NCBI RefSeq assembly: GCF_004379255.2
Contig: NC_056040.1
Location: 25,758,852-25,822,851 of the forward strand
Direction of reading: 5' to 3'
DNA from: Salvia splendens
Lineage: Eukaryota; Streptophyta; Magnoliopsida; Lamiales; Lamiaceae
Length of the DNA stretch: 64,000 nucleotides
The notes below the pieces were generated by a model. The model was not told the origin of the DNA. It saw only the letters and a program-made list of their open reading frames with translations, and ran no database searches. Positions 10,822-23,580 of the stretch are shown here, in pieces. The position numbers and the translations under genes were made by a program. The first letter of the stretch is position 1, and each line of letters starts with the position of its first letter.

Positions 10822-12950
10822 ACAATCTTTGCAAGCTTAATTATGTTACTTCATATTACGAAGATTTACATGTTGAATCAAAAGGGACTAGGGAAAAATT
10901 AAATAATGAAAATTTAGTAATTTATGGCACAAGCATTTAAGTCATATCCCAAAATCAAAGGTTGAGAGACTTGTGTCAGATGGTATATTGAATACACTTA
11001 TCTTTTCAGAATCTGATTTGTGCGTTCTGTGTATCGAAGGAAAGCAGACCAACCATAAGAAATTAGGTGCCAATAGAGTACAGACGTCATTGAATTGATA
11101 TATACGGACATTTGTGGTCCATTCCCTTCAGCTTCTTGGAATGTTCAACAGTATTTTATATCAATCATAGATGACTATTCTCATTATGGGTACGATATTT
11201 AATGTGTGAAGAGTCTGAGGTTCTAGACAATTTCGAAATATTCATGGCTGATGTTGAGCTTCAACTCAACAAAGGCATTAACAAAGTCAAGTCTGGTCAT
11301 GGTGGCGAATACAACAACATAAATGACTGCTTAAGTGAACAATGTCAAAGACCTTTTGCTCTCTATATGGAAGAGTGTGAGATCATCCCTTAGTATACCA
11401 TGTCGGGATCACCTAGCATGAGTGGTGTAGCTGAAAGATAAAATAGAACTCTTAAAGATATGTTAAGGAGCATGATTTCTTTATTCTTTGTCACATTATC
11501 TTTGGGGAGAGGCAATGAAGACTATAGCGTATATTCTCACTTTGGTCATCCAGAAGAATTTTAGGGTTCAAATTTTATGATCCCACAAAATGAACTAATT
11601 TTGGGATGACAAATATAGTATTATTTGAGGATGTTGAGTTTAGGGGGAAGAATGTAATAAAGGACATTACTTTTGAGGAGGAGTCTGTTTTGACACCTAA
11701 TACTACTTCTGACAATGTTTAGGGATCAATTTGTATCATTGAAGAAGAGGCGGGTCAAGAACCTCGGTATGATAATGTTTAAATATTCAATACCATGTTG
11801 ATGAGATCATCCAAAACCAAGCTCAAAAATCTCAAGCAAGACTCTCGTCAATGGTACCCCAAATTTTATGAAGTAGTTTTTCATTTAGATTAGGAAAGAA
11901 TGTCATTGATGGTTGTACGTATCACAAGTTTAGTGGGAGCAAATGCATCTTCTTGGTTTTGCATATCGATGACATATTGATTGCAATTAATAATAAGGAA
12001 TATTGCACAACACCAAGAATTACTCTCGAAGAAATTTGAAGTGAAAGATCTTGGGGGAACCTTTTGTATTTGGAATCGAAATAAATTGAGATAGCTCTCA
12101 AGATATTCTTCGGTTGTCACAAAAAGGTATACGGAGTATATTGAAAAAGTTCATAAAGTATTTGAGATGCATAATTGCAAGTAAACAAATACCCATATAG
12201 CTGAAGGAGACAAACTTAGTCTTATTCAGTTCCCTAAGATAAATCTTGAGATTTAGAAAATGCAAAATGTTCCATATGCTTCGGCTATTGGGAGCTTAAT
12301 GTGTGCTCAAGTATGTATTAGACCCAATTTGATTTTTATTGTTACTAGGTCGGGCAGATATCTCAGTAATCCGATATGGATCATTAGGAAGTAGTGAAAC
12401 GGGTTATGAGATACTACAAAGAACTAAGCGTTACATGCTCACATACAGAAAAATCAGATCATTTGGAGAGATCATTATGCATTCACTGATTCTAATATTG
12501 TTAGATGCCAATATAGTAAAGGATCCATTTTAAGTTACATATGTTTGTTGGCTGTGGAGCCATTTCTTGGAGAAGTGTTGAGCAAACACTTGTATCACCT
12601 TCTGCCATGACAATAAAATTCATAGCTTGTTCTTGGACATCTAGTAATTGAATATGGCTACGAAACTTTGTCACATGGCTGCATATTATAAGGTATTGAA
12701 AAACCGCTTAAGTTATGTTGTGAAAATAACTCTGCAGTATTATATTTCAAAACATCAGGAGCTTTGCTATGTCATAGCGTCCTGGTTGTAAAATAAAAGG
12801 TCTGGAATGGACAAATACATATAGAGCATAAGGGAACATATTTGATGATAGCAAATCCGCTTATTAAAGGACTATCACCCAAGGTCTTTCACGGGCATGT
12901 AGCCCAAATGAGTGTTATGTTGTTTAAGGGTACTTCCATTCAGTGGAAGT
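10822..12950 (+). pseudogene. Copia integrase, reverse transcriptase and RNase H remnant
   Basis: Landmarks in broken frames: pre-integrase VERLVSDGILNTL and CIEGKQTNHKKLGANR (10960-11080), integrase YTDICGPFPSASW and SIIDDYSHYG (11100-11190), then RT with ILIAINNKE preceded by HIDD instead of YVDD (about 11960), then VPYASAIGSLMCAQVCIRPN (12268-12330), and RNase H around 12420-12640. Large stretches of RT are missing and stops are frequent. It belongs to the same element as the gag at 8440. Confidence 0.75.
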
Positions 12951-13352
12951 AGTTTTGGTTATTGCTCCATATTGTGTTTTGAACTTGCAGTTATAAAACT
13001 CATGTTATTCTCTCCAGAAATAAAATACTTATGTTTTGTCATTTATTTGTGTTATTTAGTTTTGGTTTGATCTCACTAAAGATTTCTTAGAACCAGTTGG
13101 AAATAGACATTTATGATCATCTTGCATGAAATTTCCATGCTACACTCCATAATTGATCTGTTGTTAATTATATTTGCATATGTGATTACTGATGGGTATA
13201 ATCATGAAAAAATATGGTGACTGCCTCTTTAGTCCTATGCCGTTATGGTTGATAATAAGATTGTTCGGGAATACACTATGTGATAGCATATTTGAGCGCT
13301 CATTCGGTTTGTACACATTCATTCTGTGTCATGTGTTGCCCAAGTGGGAGAT

Positions 13353-13850
13353 TGTTAGAAATTAGGGCTTCCATATGACTAATTTAAAGTGTGTGACTAT
13401 CTTTCAGTTGCTCAATTAAAGTGATCCTATAAAGATTAAAGTTTGGGCTAAAGCGTATTTATTTGTTATGGAAATAAATGTAGATATCATTTTGTGATTT
13501 TCTATTTGTTGAGGGACCGAATAGAAAATAAAAGTTCTTATATTTATAAATATAAGATTAGGTTATGGTCCCCAGACGTCAGAAGAACATTCGATATCTC
13601 TGTATTCTCTCAGCAGACTATTGCAAAGAATGTCTCTGATCGTTTGGAAGATCCATAGTCGCTGCAAAGCAATTCCACCATTCGATTTTAAATGGATCAA
13701 GGTACCCTTCCGCTTTACAGTTTCCGCTCCTTCTCCGTCGTTCTTGGTTAATCATCATAGAGTACTTTATGTAATTGTTCACTCAATTATTTTAATAAAT
13801 GCGTCAACCTCATTTAAGACAAAATAGTTTCCAAAATTGGATAAGTGCAT
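13353..13850 (+). repeat. Probable 3' LTR of the old copia element
   Basis: It follows a textbook polypurine tract (CAAGTGGGAGAT) and begins TGTTAGAAATTAGGGC, the usual copia LTR start. A TATA-like TATTTATAAATATAAG lies near 13542. Its right end is not resolved because no second copy exists in the window; 13850 is approximate. Confidence 0.55.
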
Positions 13851-14053
13851 ATTCTTATGGGACGAGCTAAAAAGAAAAGAATGCATATTCTTGTGAAACG
13901 GAAGAGTATTGATTAACGAGGTGAATTTCATTATCTACTAATAATATTTTAATTATTTTTTTATATTATTTATTAATTTGATATCCAAATTATTTTACTA
14001 CTAATTTTGACATCAATTTACCGGTTCAACGAGGGTAAATCTGATTGACGTTA

Positions 14054-14548
14054 GAGCATCTCCAATGGCGGACGTCCGGTCGGACATCCGGTCGGACGTG
14101 CCGACGGGCGACCGGGACGTCCGCCATTGTGGCGTCGATGATCGGATACGGACGTCCCGTGAGGACGTCGGGTGTCCTCGGACATGCGGGCGACGGGCGG
14201 GCGGACGTCCGCCACTGTGGCGAGGGTAGGACGTCCGGGTCGGACGTCCCGTAATTAATTTTTTTATTTATTTTTTTATGTAATTAAATTCAGTTTTTAT
14301 GTAATTAAAATTATGATTCAGTTTTTATTCTGTGTCAAAATTATAATTCCGTTTTTATGTAATTAAATTATTGTGATTTTTTTTATTGCGGGATGTCCTA
14401 GTGGGAAGGGCGATGGGAAGGGCGGATTGTGCAGGGGATGTCCTAGTGACGTGGCAGTGGGATGAGAAGTCCTAGTGACGTGGCATGAGGTGTTTTTGGG
14501 ATGTCCTAGTGGATGTCCTAGTGGGACATCCGCCCACTGGAGATGCTC
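14054..14548. mobile_element. Tourist-like (PIF/Harbinger) MITE, 495 bp
   Basis: Terminal inverted repeats GAGCATCTCCAATGG (left) and CCACTGGAGATGCTC (right) are flanked by TTA at 14051-14053 and 14549-14551, the PIF/Harbinger target-site duplication. The left half is very GC-rich and repeats GGACGTCC; the right half repeats GATGTCCTAGTG. No transposase is encoded. It ends 36 bp before the TATA box of the SRP receptor gene. Confidence 0.88.
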
Positions 14549-14583
14549 TTAGAGCACACGGACACCGGTTTTGCCCGACCAAC

Positions 14584-14590
14584 TATATAT
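14584..14590 (+). promoter_or_regulatory. TATA box of the SRP receptor alpha gene
   Basis: CTATATATTCCC lies about 30 bp before a pyrimidine-rich presumed 5' UTR (from roughly 14615). The UTR appears to hold an intron, donor CAG/GTGATG at 14715/14716 and acceptor TTTGCAG/GA at 15487/15488, placing the coding start in the second exon. Confidence 0.55.
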
Positions 14591-15511
14591 TCCCAGTCAG
14601 CTCCCATTTTCAAAAACCATTTTCTTTTCTTTTTTTAGGTTTATTTTCTCGCTTCCTTTTTTGACAAGGGATTTCCTCCCATCTCCTTAACAGAATTGGC
14701 GTTAACGATTTTCAGGTGATGAATTTATTATCAGATCAGTAGATTTAAGGATTTATGTGATTCGTTCGTCGTTTTCAATTTTGGGTAATTTTATGATTGG
14801 TAGCCGTACTTTGTTGTTGATCTATTCTGGTCAAGGGATTGGGGTAAAGCTCCTTGATGTTTCTGATCTTCGATTAGGATTTCGATTTTTCGTCAATTGT
14901 GTCGAGTGAATTTTGTAAATCTCTTATTTTCCCCTATTGCTTCTTAAATTTGGGGTACCTTTTTGGGATCTGATATATTTCTGCGATTAAATTGACATGC
15001 AAAGGAATGTGCTTGTGGTTTCCTCTTTTATATATGGTTAGTCAGAATCATGGTCTTTGCAGCTTATCTGATGATTGATAGCTGTTTAGAATTTGAAGTT
15101 GCAACACTGTTTAGAATTGGTGAAAATTGATGCCCCAAAAATTTGGATCTAATGGTTTGGATATGTTGATGTCGATGCATGTGAGGTGATCTGTATGATA
15201 CTCCGCTTAAAGACATAGGACTACTTTTTCGCAAAAGACGTTATTCAGGAGAATTGCAGATTAAGTAGCTATCAAGGGAGCTCCTAATATGCTTTGGAAT
15301 TTCTTAAAGTTGTGCTTGTTTTTTTATTAAGTGTGTGGGTTTGACTATCATTAATTGCTCAGTGGCTCAATGGTTTTTATGAAGTTTTTCAGTATTTTTG
15401 AGATAATCGTTGAATATTTAAGTATCATTTGAATTGGTGATTTTAAAAGGTTTCTGAAGATGTCACTTTATTGTAATACTTTTGCAGGATAGGACTCTCT
15501 GAGCTCTAGAG

Positions 15512-18500
15512 ATGTTAGAGCAGTTACTCATATTTACAAGAGGAGGTTTAATCCTCTGGACCTGCAAAGAGCTTGGGAATGCTCTTAGAGGGTCGCCTAT
15601 TGATACGTTGATAAGGTCCTGCCTTTTGGAGGAAAGGTCAGGTGCTGCATCATACAATTATGATGCCCCGGGTTGTTCATACACTCTTAAGTGGACGTTT
15701 CACAATGATATGGGGCTTGTTTTTGTCGCTGTGTATCAGCGTATTCTCCATCTCTTGTATGTCGACGATCTGCTTTCTATGGTTAAGCAAGAGTTCTCGG
15801 TGATTTATGATCCAAAGCGAACTTTATACAATGACTTTGATGATATATTTCAACAGCTTAAGAAGGAAGCTGAAGCTCGTGCAGAGGAAATGAAGAAATC
15901 AAAGCAGGTGGTCAAGCCTGTGAACAATAACCTTGCTAGAAAGCAAGGGAATGTGCAAAATGGAAACATGGATGGAGGTAATCAAAAAAAGAGTGGAGGT
16001 GAATCTGGAAATGATCATGCCGGTGAAAACTTCAAAGGCCGCCTTTCAGAAAATGGAAATCTCAAGAATAATCATATTGGTAAAGGGGAACCAACTGCAA
16101 TAGTTAAAAATAATGGGAAAGAGAATGGCGTTTCCAACACTGGTGCTTTTGATGTAAATAAGCTACAAAAGCTTAGGTCGAAAGGTGGAAAAAAAACTGA
16201 GAGTTTTGCTAACAAGGTTTCCAAAGAGGAACCTAAAAAGACAACAAAAAAGAACAGAGTTTGGGATGATTCACCAAAAGAGGCAAAATTAGATTTCACT
16301 GATCCAGGGAGTGAGAATGGGGAACAGCACATATCAGTTGTATCGACAGATCAAGGTGAGAGTATGATGGACAAAGATGAGATTGTTAGCAGTGACAGTG
16401 AAAGCGAAAGTGAGGATGAAGAGACTGGAAAGGATAATAAGAATGATGGAAAGAAGAAAGGGTGGTTTTCATCCATGTTCCAGAGGTACATATGTCTTGA
16501 CCTGAACTGAGCTAAAATGATTTTCTCCTCTACTTACAGCATGTTCAATTTATTAAACATGGAAAATGTTGCTAGAGCTATTTCTTCAATATGTACTTCC
16601 TTTATTTAGTTAAGTGTGAGGCAACAAAATGAGTACTGGATCGAGTATATTATGGAGTGCAAGTCAAGATGTATTCCTTCAGGCATTTTACCAATAAATA
16701 TGACCATGAAGATAGTGTGACTGTGCGAGTATTTCTCTTTTTTTTTGGGCCGAACTTATTGTCAATCCTTCTGCATTTCAGGCATATAATTTCAGCTTAT
16801 TAACAATTTTACAAAAGATACGTTTTGACTTTTTTATCTGGTTCAGTATTGCAGGTAAAGCAAATTTGGAGAAGTCTGACCTAGAACCAGCTCTTAAAGC
16901 TCTCAAGGACAGACTTATGACCAAGAACGTGGTAAGTTGTGGTGTCTTATCTACTACGAACTTCCACTTCTGGGGTCTATCACATGGCAATTGATTTCTA
17001 CTATACAAGTTAGCATTGCAATTTCCATGAAGTGTCTGGTAATATGTTTTTGTTCCTACTTTGAATGGTCGTCAACAGGCAGAGGAAATAGCTGAGAAAC
17101 TTTGTGAATCAGTGGCCGCAAGTCTTGAGGGGAAAAAGCAAGCTTCTTTCACAAGAGTCTCATCAACAGTTCAGGTATCGAAGAATATCTGAACCTCTTC
17201 TATCAGGCAGGAAAAGTGAAAATATTACATCTATATGGATAATTAGGCATAATTGCTGCTATCTATTTCTCTTGGTTCATATCTAGAACTTCCTCAGTGA
17301 TCTAATGGTTCTAATGATTCTTCCAGGCTGCTATGGAAGATGCACTCACTCGCATTTTAACTCCTAGACGCTCAATTGATATTTTGAGGGATGTTCATGC
17401 TGCGAAGGAGCAAGGGAAACCTTATGTTGTGGTTTTTGTTGGAGTTAATGGAGTAGGGAAATCTACCAATCTTGCTAAGGTAGTCTATGTTCACATTTAA
17501 TATTTTAATTTAAGTTGAAGATTTGACCAACTGCACACTTTCTCCTTATGATTATACCACATGTCTTTGCCAGGTTGCCTACTGGCTTCAACAGCATAAT
17601 GTCAATGTAATGATGGCTGCCTGTGACACATTCAGATCAGGTGCCGTGGAGCAGCTGCGTACCCATGCACGGAGACTTCAGGTATATTGTAGTGCCACAC
17701 TTTTATTTACCTGCTATATACATGTCTTAACTGAAATAGTTCTAACTTCTAACTGGAATGGCTATGATCTTGTCACCATCAGATTACCATATTTGAGAAA
17801 GGTTACGAGAAGGATCCTGCAGTTGTGGCTAAAGAAGCAATTCAGGAGGCCAGTCGAAATGGTTCAGATGTTGTTCTGGTGGATACAGCTGGACGAATGC
17901 AGGTACATTACGGATGTTCTGGTTTTCTATGTGACAATGACATTTTTTTTACTGTTTGGTTAATGTTAAAAGATGTGGCCTGTGGGTGTGCTACTTTAGT
18001 GGTTTTTACATTCGAAATCCATTGCTACATGATCTTATGTTTGACTCCCAAGTTGCTGGATCCTGTGTTATCTTGAGTGCATTTTCCAGCTAAGTGCGTG
18101 CTCATTGAGATATTTTCATGTTTGCAGGATAACGAACCACTGATGCGAGCTCTGTCAAAGCTTATCTACGTTAACAGTCCAGACCTTGTTCTGTTTGTTG
18201 GCGAGGCACTTGTGGGGAACGATGCTGTTGATCAGTTGTCAAAGTTCAACCAGGTTGATTCTTTGTTTCTTTTTCATTTGTCCTCATTAGTTCATGCGAT
18301 GCTTATACGCCACTTAACTGGTCATTGTTCTTGAATTTGTACAGAAACTAGGTGACCTCTCACCCTCGCCAAATCCCCGACTGATAGATGGGATCCTGCT
18401 AACTAAGTTCGACACCATTGACGACAAGGTCTGTATCCATCCCCATCAAATCATTGTTTTGTTTGACATGACATGACATGACATAATAGTTGGCATCAGA

Positions 18501-18661
18501 TTTATTTACTCAAAACAATAAAAAAAATGGTGTAGGTGGGAGCTGCATTATCCATGGTTTACATATCTGGAGCACCGGTGATGTTTGTTGGATGTGGGCA
18601 ATCCTATACTGATTTGAAGAAGCTCAATGTGAAGTCCATCGTGAAAACGCTTCTCAAATAG
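15512..18661 (+). CDS. Signal recognition particle receptor subunit alpha (SR-alpha)
   Basis: SR-alpha is the ER docking GTPase that pairs with the SRP54 GTPase to deliver ribosomes to the translocon. Coding exons: 15512-16485, 16847-16931, 17079-17174, 17327-17479, 17574-17681, 17783-17902, 18128-18253, 18345-18428, 18536-18661. All introns are GT-AG and the sum is 623 codons plus stop. The N-terminal SRX domain (about 1-130, [20 protein letters not shown]) binds the beta subunit at the membrane. A charged linker rich in K, N and acidic runs follows, all in exon 1. The NG GTPase has G1 GVNGVGKST (424-432), [11 protein letters not shown] (454), G3 DTAGRM (506), G4 TKFD (574) and closing [17 protein letters not shown]. 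All catalytic motifs are present. The 5' UTR probably contains a 772-bp intron. Length and motif order match plant orthologues. Confidence 0.96.
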
Positions 18662-19104
18662 ATCCATTAGCCTGCCTTGCTTGCTTTTGCTTTTGCTTTT
18701 ACCGTTTTAAACTTGGATTTACATCTACTCTTTGTTTGTTTCTCAAGCTTAACCTGTGTTGTGTGATATTACTTCTAATGAACCTGGATTCTCTCTCTCT
18801 CTCTCTCTCTCTTGAAATTCCTGAATCTGAAATGTCATTTCAGAGTGACTCATTGCCCTTGCATTTTGCGGTTGTCATACTACATTCATTGAAATTCTTT
18901 TAATGTTGGCAGTTCGAAATATTTCAATATTAATCTTTTATTTTGGATGGTGAGTCATGCTTGGTAAATATTAAACTCAACGATTTCTTAATAACAATAA
19001 AGTCGTATACTTTTGAAAGCTCTTATTAAGACTATGAGTGTATCTCTAGCTCATGTGCAGATTAAACAGATGAGGGTTCACGCACTTGACCAAGATAAAA
19101 CTTT
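18662..19104 (+). other. 3' flank of SR-alpha with a CT microsatellite
   Basis: This is presumed 3' UTR and spacer. A (CT)n run of about 22 bp lies near 18790-18812. No open reading frame or other structure is supported. Confidence 0.5.
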
Positions 19105-20630
19105 CAACGGATCAAGTAAGTTACTAACTAGTCGTTGGGTGTGCAAATTGAGAGACTTAGGGCTTTGAAGACCTTAATCCACAATACTATAAACTAGTAA
19201 AAGGAAATAAGGGTCGAATCCCTCAGAGACGGAGACATGTCTAGTTGTGTTTGGGACATTTGGGAAAATTTGGCTGCTGCCACGCTTCAGTGGGCTAAGT
19301 TTAAAACTATGGAACTAAACTGATCAAGTCACAAAAACTAATGAATCAACTAAGCTAAACTAAACTAGGACAAAGCGAAGACATTAAAATGATCAACTGG
19401 ACTGACACACTAAAGGTATTTCTGCAAAAGTAAATCGAGACCATTGACTCAAAACCTGCCCACTACAATAAAGTTGAATAAATGGAAAAGGTGACAAAGA
19501 TGGTTATGCTAACGAACTACGACCTTCTTCTTCTACAATTAACCAAAAGTAAATTAGCTAAGTAACGACGACAGATCTAACAGAGTACCTAGCATAAAAC
19601 AGGAAATACGACTAATCTAGATCAGATACATGCAATTCAAGCAAAAGAAAAACAGATCAACAATAAAATGCTCCTGCACCATGCAAACTGACATTTCCAA
19701 CTCAGTTCCAGACGTAAACTAACTAAATCAAGCAGATCTAAACATCTAACACGAATTGAAAAGCTATCTAAACGATCAGCGAAAATCAAACTGAACTAAA
19801 TCTAGACAAAGCAAGCTCCAACTCAGAAAATATCAGATCCAAACCAACGTGCATTGAAAACTCCATTTCATAAACAACTTCAACAATTCCAGCTCAAATT
19901 CAAAATTCCAACGACAAACTCGAAGATCAAACGATAAAAACTACTTGCATACGAATTAACTGAGATCGAAACTCAAAAGCAACTGTAGATTCAAAGTTTA
20001 ATCGAGAACTGGAGCTGAAAAACTAAGTAAACAATGTATCAACCCCCCAGGATGTAGGTAAACATAAGCGAACAAAAGTTTCTTCTAAAATTAAGGCTCC
20101 CTTCTTCCTTGGCGAGGAAGAAGAGAGGGATGTAGCGGTAGAACTTCTCCTTCGGCTGCTGCTATCATACTTGCTCCATGCTAGCCTGCGGTGTGGAATG
20201 TGAAGCGGTGATAATTTCGTGATGATGGATTCCCCCTTATGTGTGCATTCCTTCCACTATTTATAGGACGGCTTTTGGGGCACAAATCCCTAGGGTAAGC
20301 TCCTTATGATTTGGCGTTAATGCCCTTGCATGAGAAGGCATTCTTTTTTTCTCTCCTATAACCCATCCTTCGCTGCTTCCTGATTTCATCTTGTCTTGAT
20401 CAACTCGTGCAGCTGCCAGGTCCAGTCTCTCAGTCTGCCTTCACTTGATCAGTTTGCTTCAACTTTGGGCAATTTTATGCTTCTTTTCTCAATTGATTAA
20501 GTCGTCCCAATGCTTGGCCGTTATGATGCTTTTTAGCTCCCGCACACTTAATTCACCACTTTTTTCCAATATTAATACCCCGATTAGTATAGTAACCACT
20601 ATAAAACCATGCTTGGAAGGAGCCCTATCA
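19105..20630 (-). mobile_element. Solo LTR of a minus-strand LTR family, copy 1
   Basis: On the minus strand it begins TGATAGGGCTCC and shares blocks in the same order with 32365-42442 and 61004-62540: GGTCGAATCC, GGCTGCTGCCACGCTT, long runs of AACTAA-type sequence, TATTTATAGGACGGCTT, and the terminal GCCCTATCA (GCCTTATCA in the others). ACTTT flanks it at 19100-19104 and 20631-20635, a perfect 5-bp duplication. No coding region. The left terminus, CAACGG, is not the canonical form, so that end may be a base or two off. Confidence 0.75.
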
Positions 20631-20650
20631 ACTTTAATAGTAAAAACAGA

Positions 20651-20814
20651 CATGAACATATTCATAAACATAGAGAAAAATCGTAAAATACTTGCGATGG
20701 TGTTTGCCATTTGAATTTTAATTCGAAACACAGCACATGACTATGAGCATATTCAAGAACATAGAGAAAAATCATAAAGTACTTGCGATAGTGTTTGCCA
20801 TTTGAATTTTAATT
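20651..20814. repeat. Direct duplication, about 73 bp at 91-bp spacing
   Basis: 20651-20723 and 20742-20814 share ACATAGAGAAAAATC, TACTTGCGAT and GTGTTTGCCATTTGAATTTT with few differences. It lies in non-coding spacer just beyond the solo LTR. Confidence 0.75.
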
Positions 20815-21084
20815 GAATGATTGAATAACGTAAGAGAAAACAAATATATTAGTAATTTTTATCAAAAGGTGAAATAATTTATTTTGTTGGAAAAGTCTGA
20901 ATAGGAATAAAATGTTGAATTGCAATGGAGGGAGTATACGTTATAGTTACATGGATATATTGTTCGGGTAAGGTTAAAAATAAAATGACACCTAAATGAC
21001 TCCTAATTTTATACTCTATCCATTCTAGGTTTATACTCTATCCATTCCCTAGAGATAGACCATTTGAGAATGACATGGATTTTG

Positions 21085-22870
21085 AGAGCATCCACATCCA
21101 TGCTCTTTCCCAAGAGCATGGTTGTGAGTCCGGACCTACATTTATTAATTTTTTACTCTCTGCTCTTCCACAAGAGCACAACACCCACATTCATGTTCTT
21201 CCGCAAGAGCATGCTCAAGAGTCCCATCATTTTATTATTCAATTTAAATAAAAATATTTTCACAATATTAAAATGCATTAAAAATACACGAAATACTATT
21301 ACAAATTACTAAAAAATTAAATTATTAAAATCATAAAAATTACATAATTAAAATCCTAAAAAAAAATTACATAATTAAAATCCTACAAATTAAAAATTAC
21401 ATAATTAAATCCTAAAAAGAAGACTAGCCCGATGGCGGTATCCCCAATTGAGCTCGGAGTGCTCGTATCATTGCGTGATGTGAGTCAAGTTGCTCGGGAG
21501 TCATCTGAGACGTATCGGCCATAGTGATTTGACCCAAAAGGTCGCGGTGCGGCTTGGGTCGCGGTGCGACGGCGGTTGGCCATCGCCTGTTTTCTTCCTT
21601 GCCGCCGGTGTTAGGAACTGTTTGGGTCGGCGTCGGGGCTACACAAGTGAGCTCCGGAAAGCTGGCTAGACACCTCATCCTCGCTGGCCTCGGATAGGGA
21701 TACCGACCTCGACCGTTTGCTGGAAGAGCTGGAGGAGGATGTGACGCCTCCCTTATAATTCAGATGAGTACGCACCTCCTGCCAAGCGTCAAGATACTTG
21801 AATAGTTTATACTGAATTGAATGGTAGGTCGACATGGCGACCGTGATGATGTCGACCTCGCTCGTGCCGCTCCCTGCCGAGCACTGTTACTGGAGGTAAT
21901 ACCCCTAGAACTTTTGGATTTCTTCGTTGGCTCTTCCGATGGCATTGCGCACCATACTCTCATTGCGCTCGATGGTGTCATCCGGTCGGTAGGCATTGTA
22001 CCGGCGAGAGACGCGCCACAAAAACCTTTCCCCGGTTTGGTTCGTTCCGGTTTCTGCATTTTCGGAGATTTCCAAGTAGGCTTTGAATAAATTCTGCATC
22101 TCCTCCAGAGTGTACGAGGTGCGGACGTTGGTGTCACCTCCGGTACTGCCATGAGTACGAACACGGGCACTACGAGGACGAGGATGAGCGCCGGAACCGA
22201 CCTCCGGTGGCGTCGGGGCGCTCCCTCCCGTGCCAGTTTAGGGAGCCCACCCGTACCCCTCGGCATCTGGCTCGTCCATCGGGTAAGGCCGGTAGCCACC
22301 CGGAATATGCGAACCTTGGTTTTGAGGAGGAGGCGAGAAATTCGTATTCGGATTAGGGAATGGCGATGAGCCGGACCATTCGTGGTTCCGTCCGCGGGAG
22401 TCGGAGGGGTGATCGTCGGAGCCAGACATTTTTTGCAAGAGTGAAAGAGTGGAAATTTAGATGAGAATTGATGAGAGAATTTAGAGAGAAATGTGATGAG
22501 AGAAGTATTTTGTGTAGTGTATTGTAAAAAATTTTGTGTGAAAATGGAGGTATTTATAGATGAAAATGTGAATTTTGGGATAAAAATAATTAAAAATAAA
22601 TTAAAAGTGGAGAAAAATGGATATATTTTATTGGGAAGTGGAAAAATATTTTTTTATTTAAAATCAATTTTTAAAATATATTTCAATTTTTTTTAAAAAA
22701 TAAAAGAAAATGCCAACGGCTAGGCCGTTGGCCAATCACAACCGGCCACGTCAGCCTGCTCAGTGGCACGGCGGTGCTCGATGCATCGAGCAGGACCGTG
22801 CCGCTGGCAAGAGCACAACGGCGAGCAGGTGACGGTCCGCCGATGCATCGAGCACTGATATGGTTGCTCT
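21085..22870 (-). mobile_element. PIF/Harbinger-like element carrying ORF1 only
   Basis: Imperfect terminal inverted repeats: AGAGCATCCACATCCATGCT at 21085 and, on the other strand from 22870, AGAGCAACCATATCAGTGCT, about 17 of 21 matching over the full repeat. Inside, on the minus strand, is a decayed ORF of the accessory-protein type found in plant PIF/Harbinger elements. No transposase sequence is present. No TWA target-site duplication is evident at the ends I chose, so the exact limits are uncertain. The right arm contains the palindrome TGCTCGATGCATCGAGCA. Confidence 0.65.
21424..22429 (-). pseudogene. Harbinger accessory ORF1 (Myb/SANT-like), broken
   Basis: The start is the ATG at 22429 (MSGSDDHPSDSRG). 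The reading passes an in-frame TAA at 22238-22240 after EGYGWAP, then the typical region SYTLEEMQNLFKAYLEIS, VSRRYNAYRPDDTIERNESM and RNAIGRANEEIQKF, a TAG at 21905-21907 and another stop soon after, then VDIITVAMSTYHSIQYKLF, YLDAWQEVRTHLNYKG and a serine-rich tract. A frame change near 21630 leads into a C-terminal tail ending at 21424. Plant databases often label this family glutathione S-transferase T3-like; in active elements ORF1 helps the transposase bind DNA. This copy cannot make a full protein. Confidence 0.7.
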
Positions 22871-23363
22871 GATGCGTAACTGGTAAAGTAAGAGAGAAGA
22901 AGAAAATGTAGTTAAAATGGAGTAGTATCATGGACAATGGAGTCCGTAAATGATAAAATAAAAGTAAAAATGAGAAAAATTAATTGAAATAGTGTAATGG
23001 AAGGTGAGACCCATATATGATAAAGTAAAAGGGAAAATAGAAAAGATTTCCATAAACGAATATGGACTCTTTCTATAAGATGGACGAAAAAAGAAATTTT
23101 CGATCTATTTGTATGAGAGGATGGAGTATTAAAAATCAGCCAAATATGGAGCCTTTAATAAAAAAAATGGATGGTGAAGATCTAGGGTTTTAGTGTGTAC
23201 ATTAGTTTTATATGAGTAAGACATTAAGGTTAAAACGATCCGATTGATAATTGTATTAAATTTACATATACAATTTGAAAATACGCATATCTTATCAGCA
23301 TTATATACAGTGTTGCATTGAGGGCATTACATTGCACTTGATTCACTACTCCGCTACAACATA
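22871..23363. other. AT-rich spacer
   Basis: No gene is visible. Purine-rich tracts such as GTAAAGTAAGAGAGAAGAAG and TAAAGTAAAAGGGAAAATAG resemble the inner parts of decayed Stowaway MITEs, but no intact termini could be assigned. Confidence 0.4.
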
Positions 23364-23580
23364 CCCCCTTCGTCCAACTTAATTAAGACATTTCTTTTAG
23401 GTACGAAGATTAAGAGATTTTGTTAAATGAAATAAATGAAAATAAAGTAAAATATAAGAGTAGGAGAGAGAATAAAATATGAATGATTAGATATATTTTT
23501 TTTACTATAAAGAAAATGACTCAACTAAGTTAGGACATCCGAAAAAGAAATACAATTCAAACAAGTTGAGATGGAGGAAG
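23364..23580. mobile_element. Stowaway-type MITE
   Basis: Left end CCCCCTTCGTCCAACTT and right end AAGTTGAGATGGAGGAAG form inverted repeats, flanked by TA at 23362-23363 and 23581-23582. Size 217 bp, non-coding. Confidence 0.75.

Larger units (their letters stand above)
7081..13850 (+). mobile_element. Old Ty1-copia element, decayed, with a solo LTR inserted
   Basis: On the + strand: leader with tandem repeats (to 8439), gag (8440-9045), protease region (9046-9373), an inserted solo LTR (9374-10816), then integrase, RT and RNase H remnants (10822-12950), a polypurine tract CAAGTGGGAGAT at 13341-13352, and a 3' LTR from 13353. All coding parts carry many stops and frameshifts. No matching 5' LTR was found to the left, so the 5' end is lost or unrecognised. 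The first 2.15 kb is the downstream copy of the 7.29-kb duplication. Confidence 0.8.

Noticed and set aside
19208..19222. Possible tRNA or SINE because of the B-box-like GGTCGAATCCCTC (similar words near 30468 and 61113)
   Set aside because: No A box at the proper distance, no cloverleaf and no A-rich tail. Two occurrences lie in the LTR family at the same relative position, the third in a copia LTR-adjacent region.
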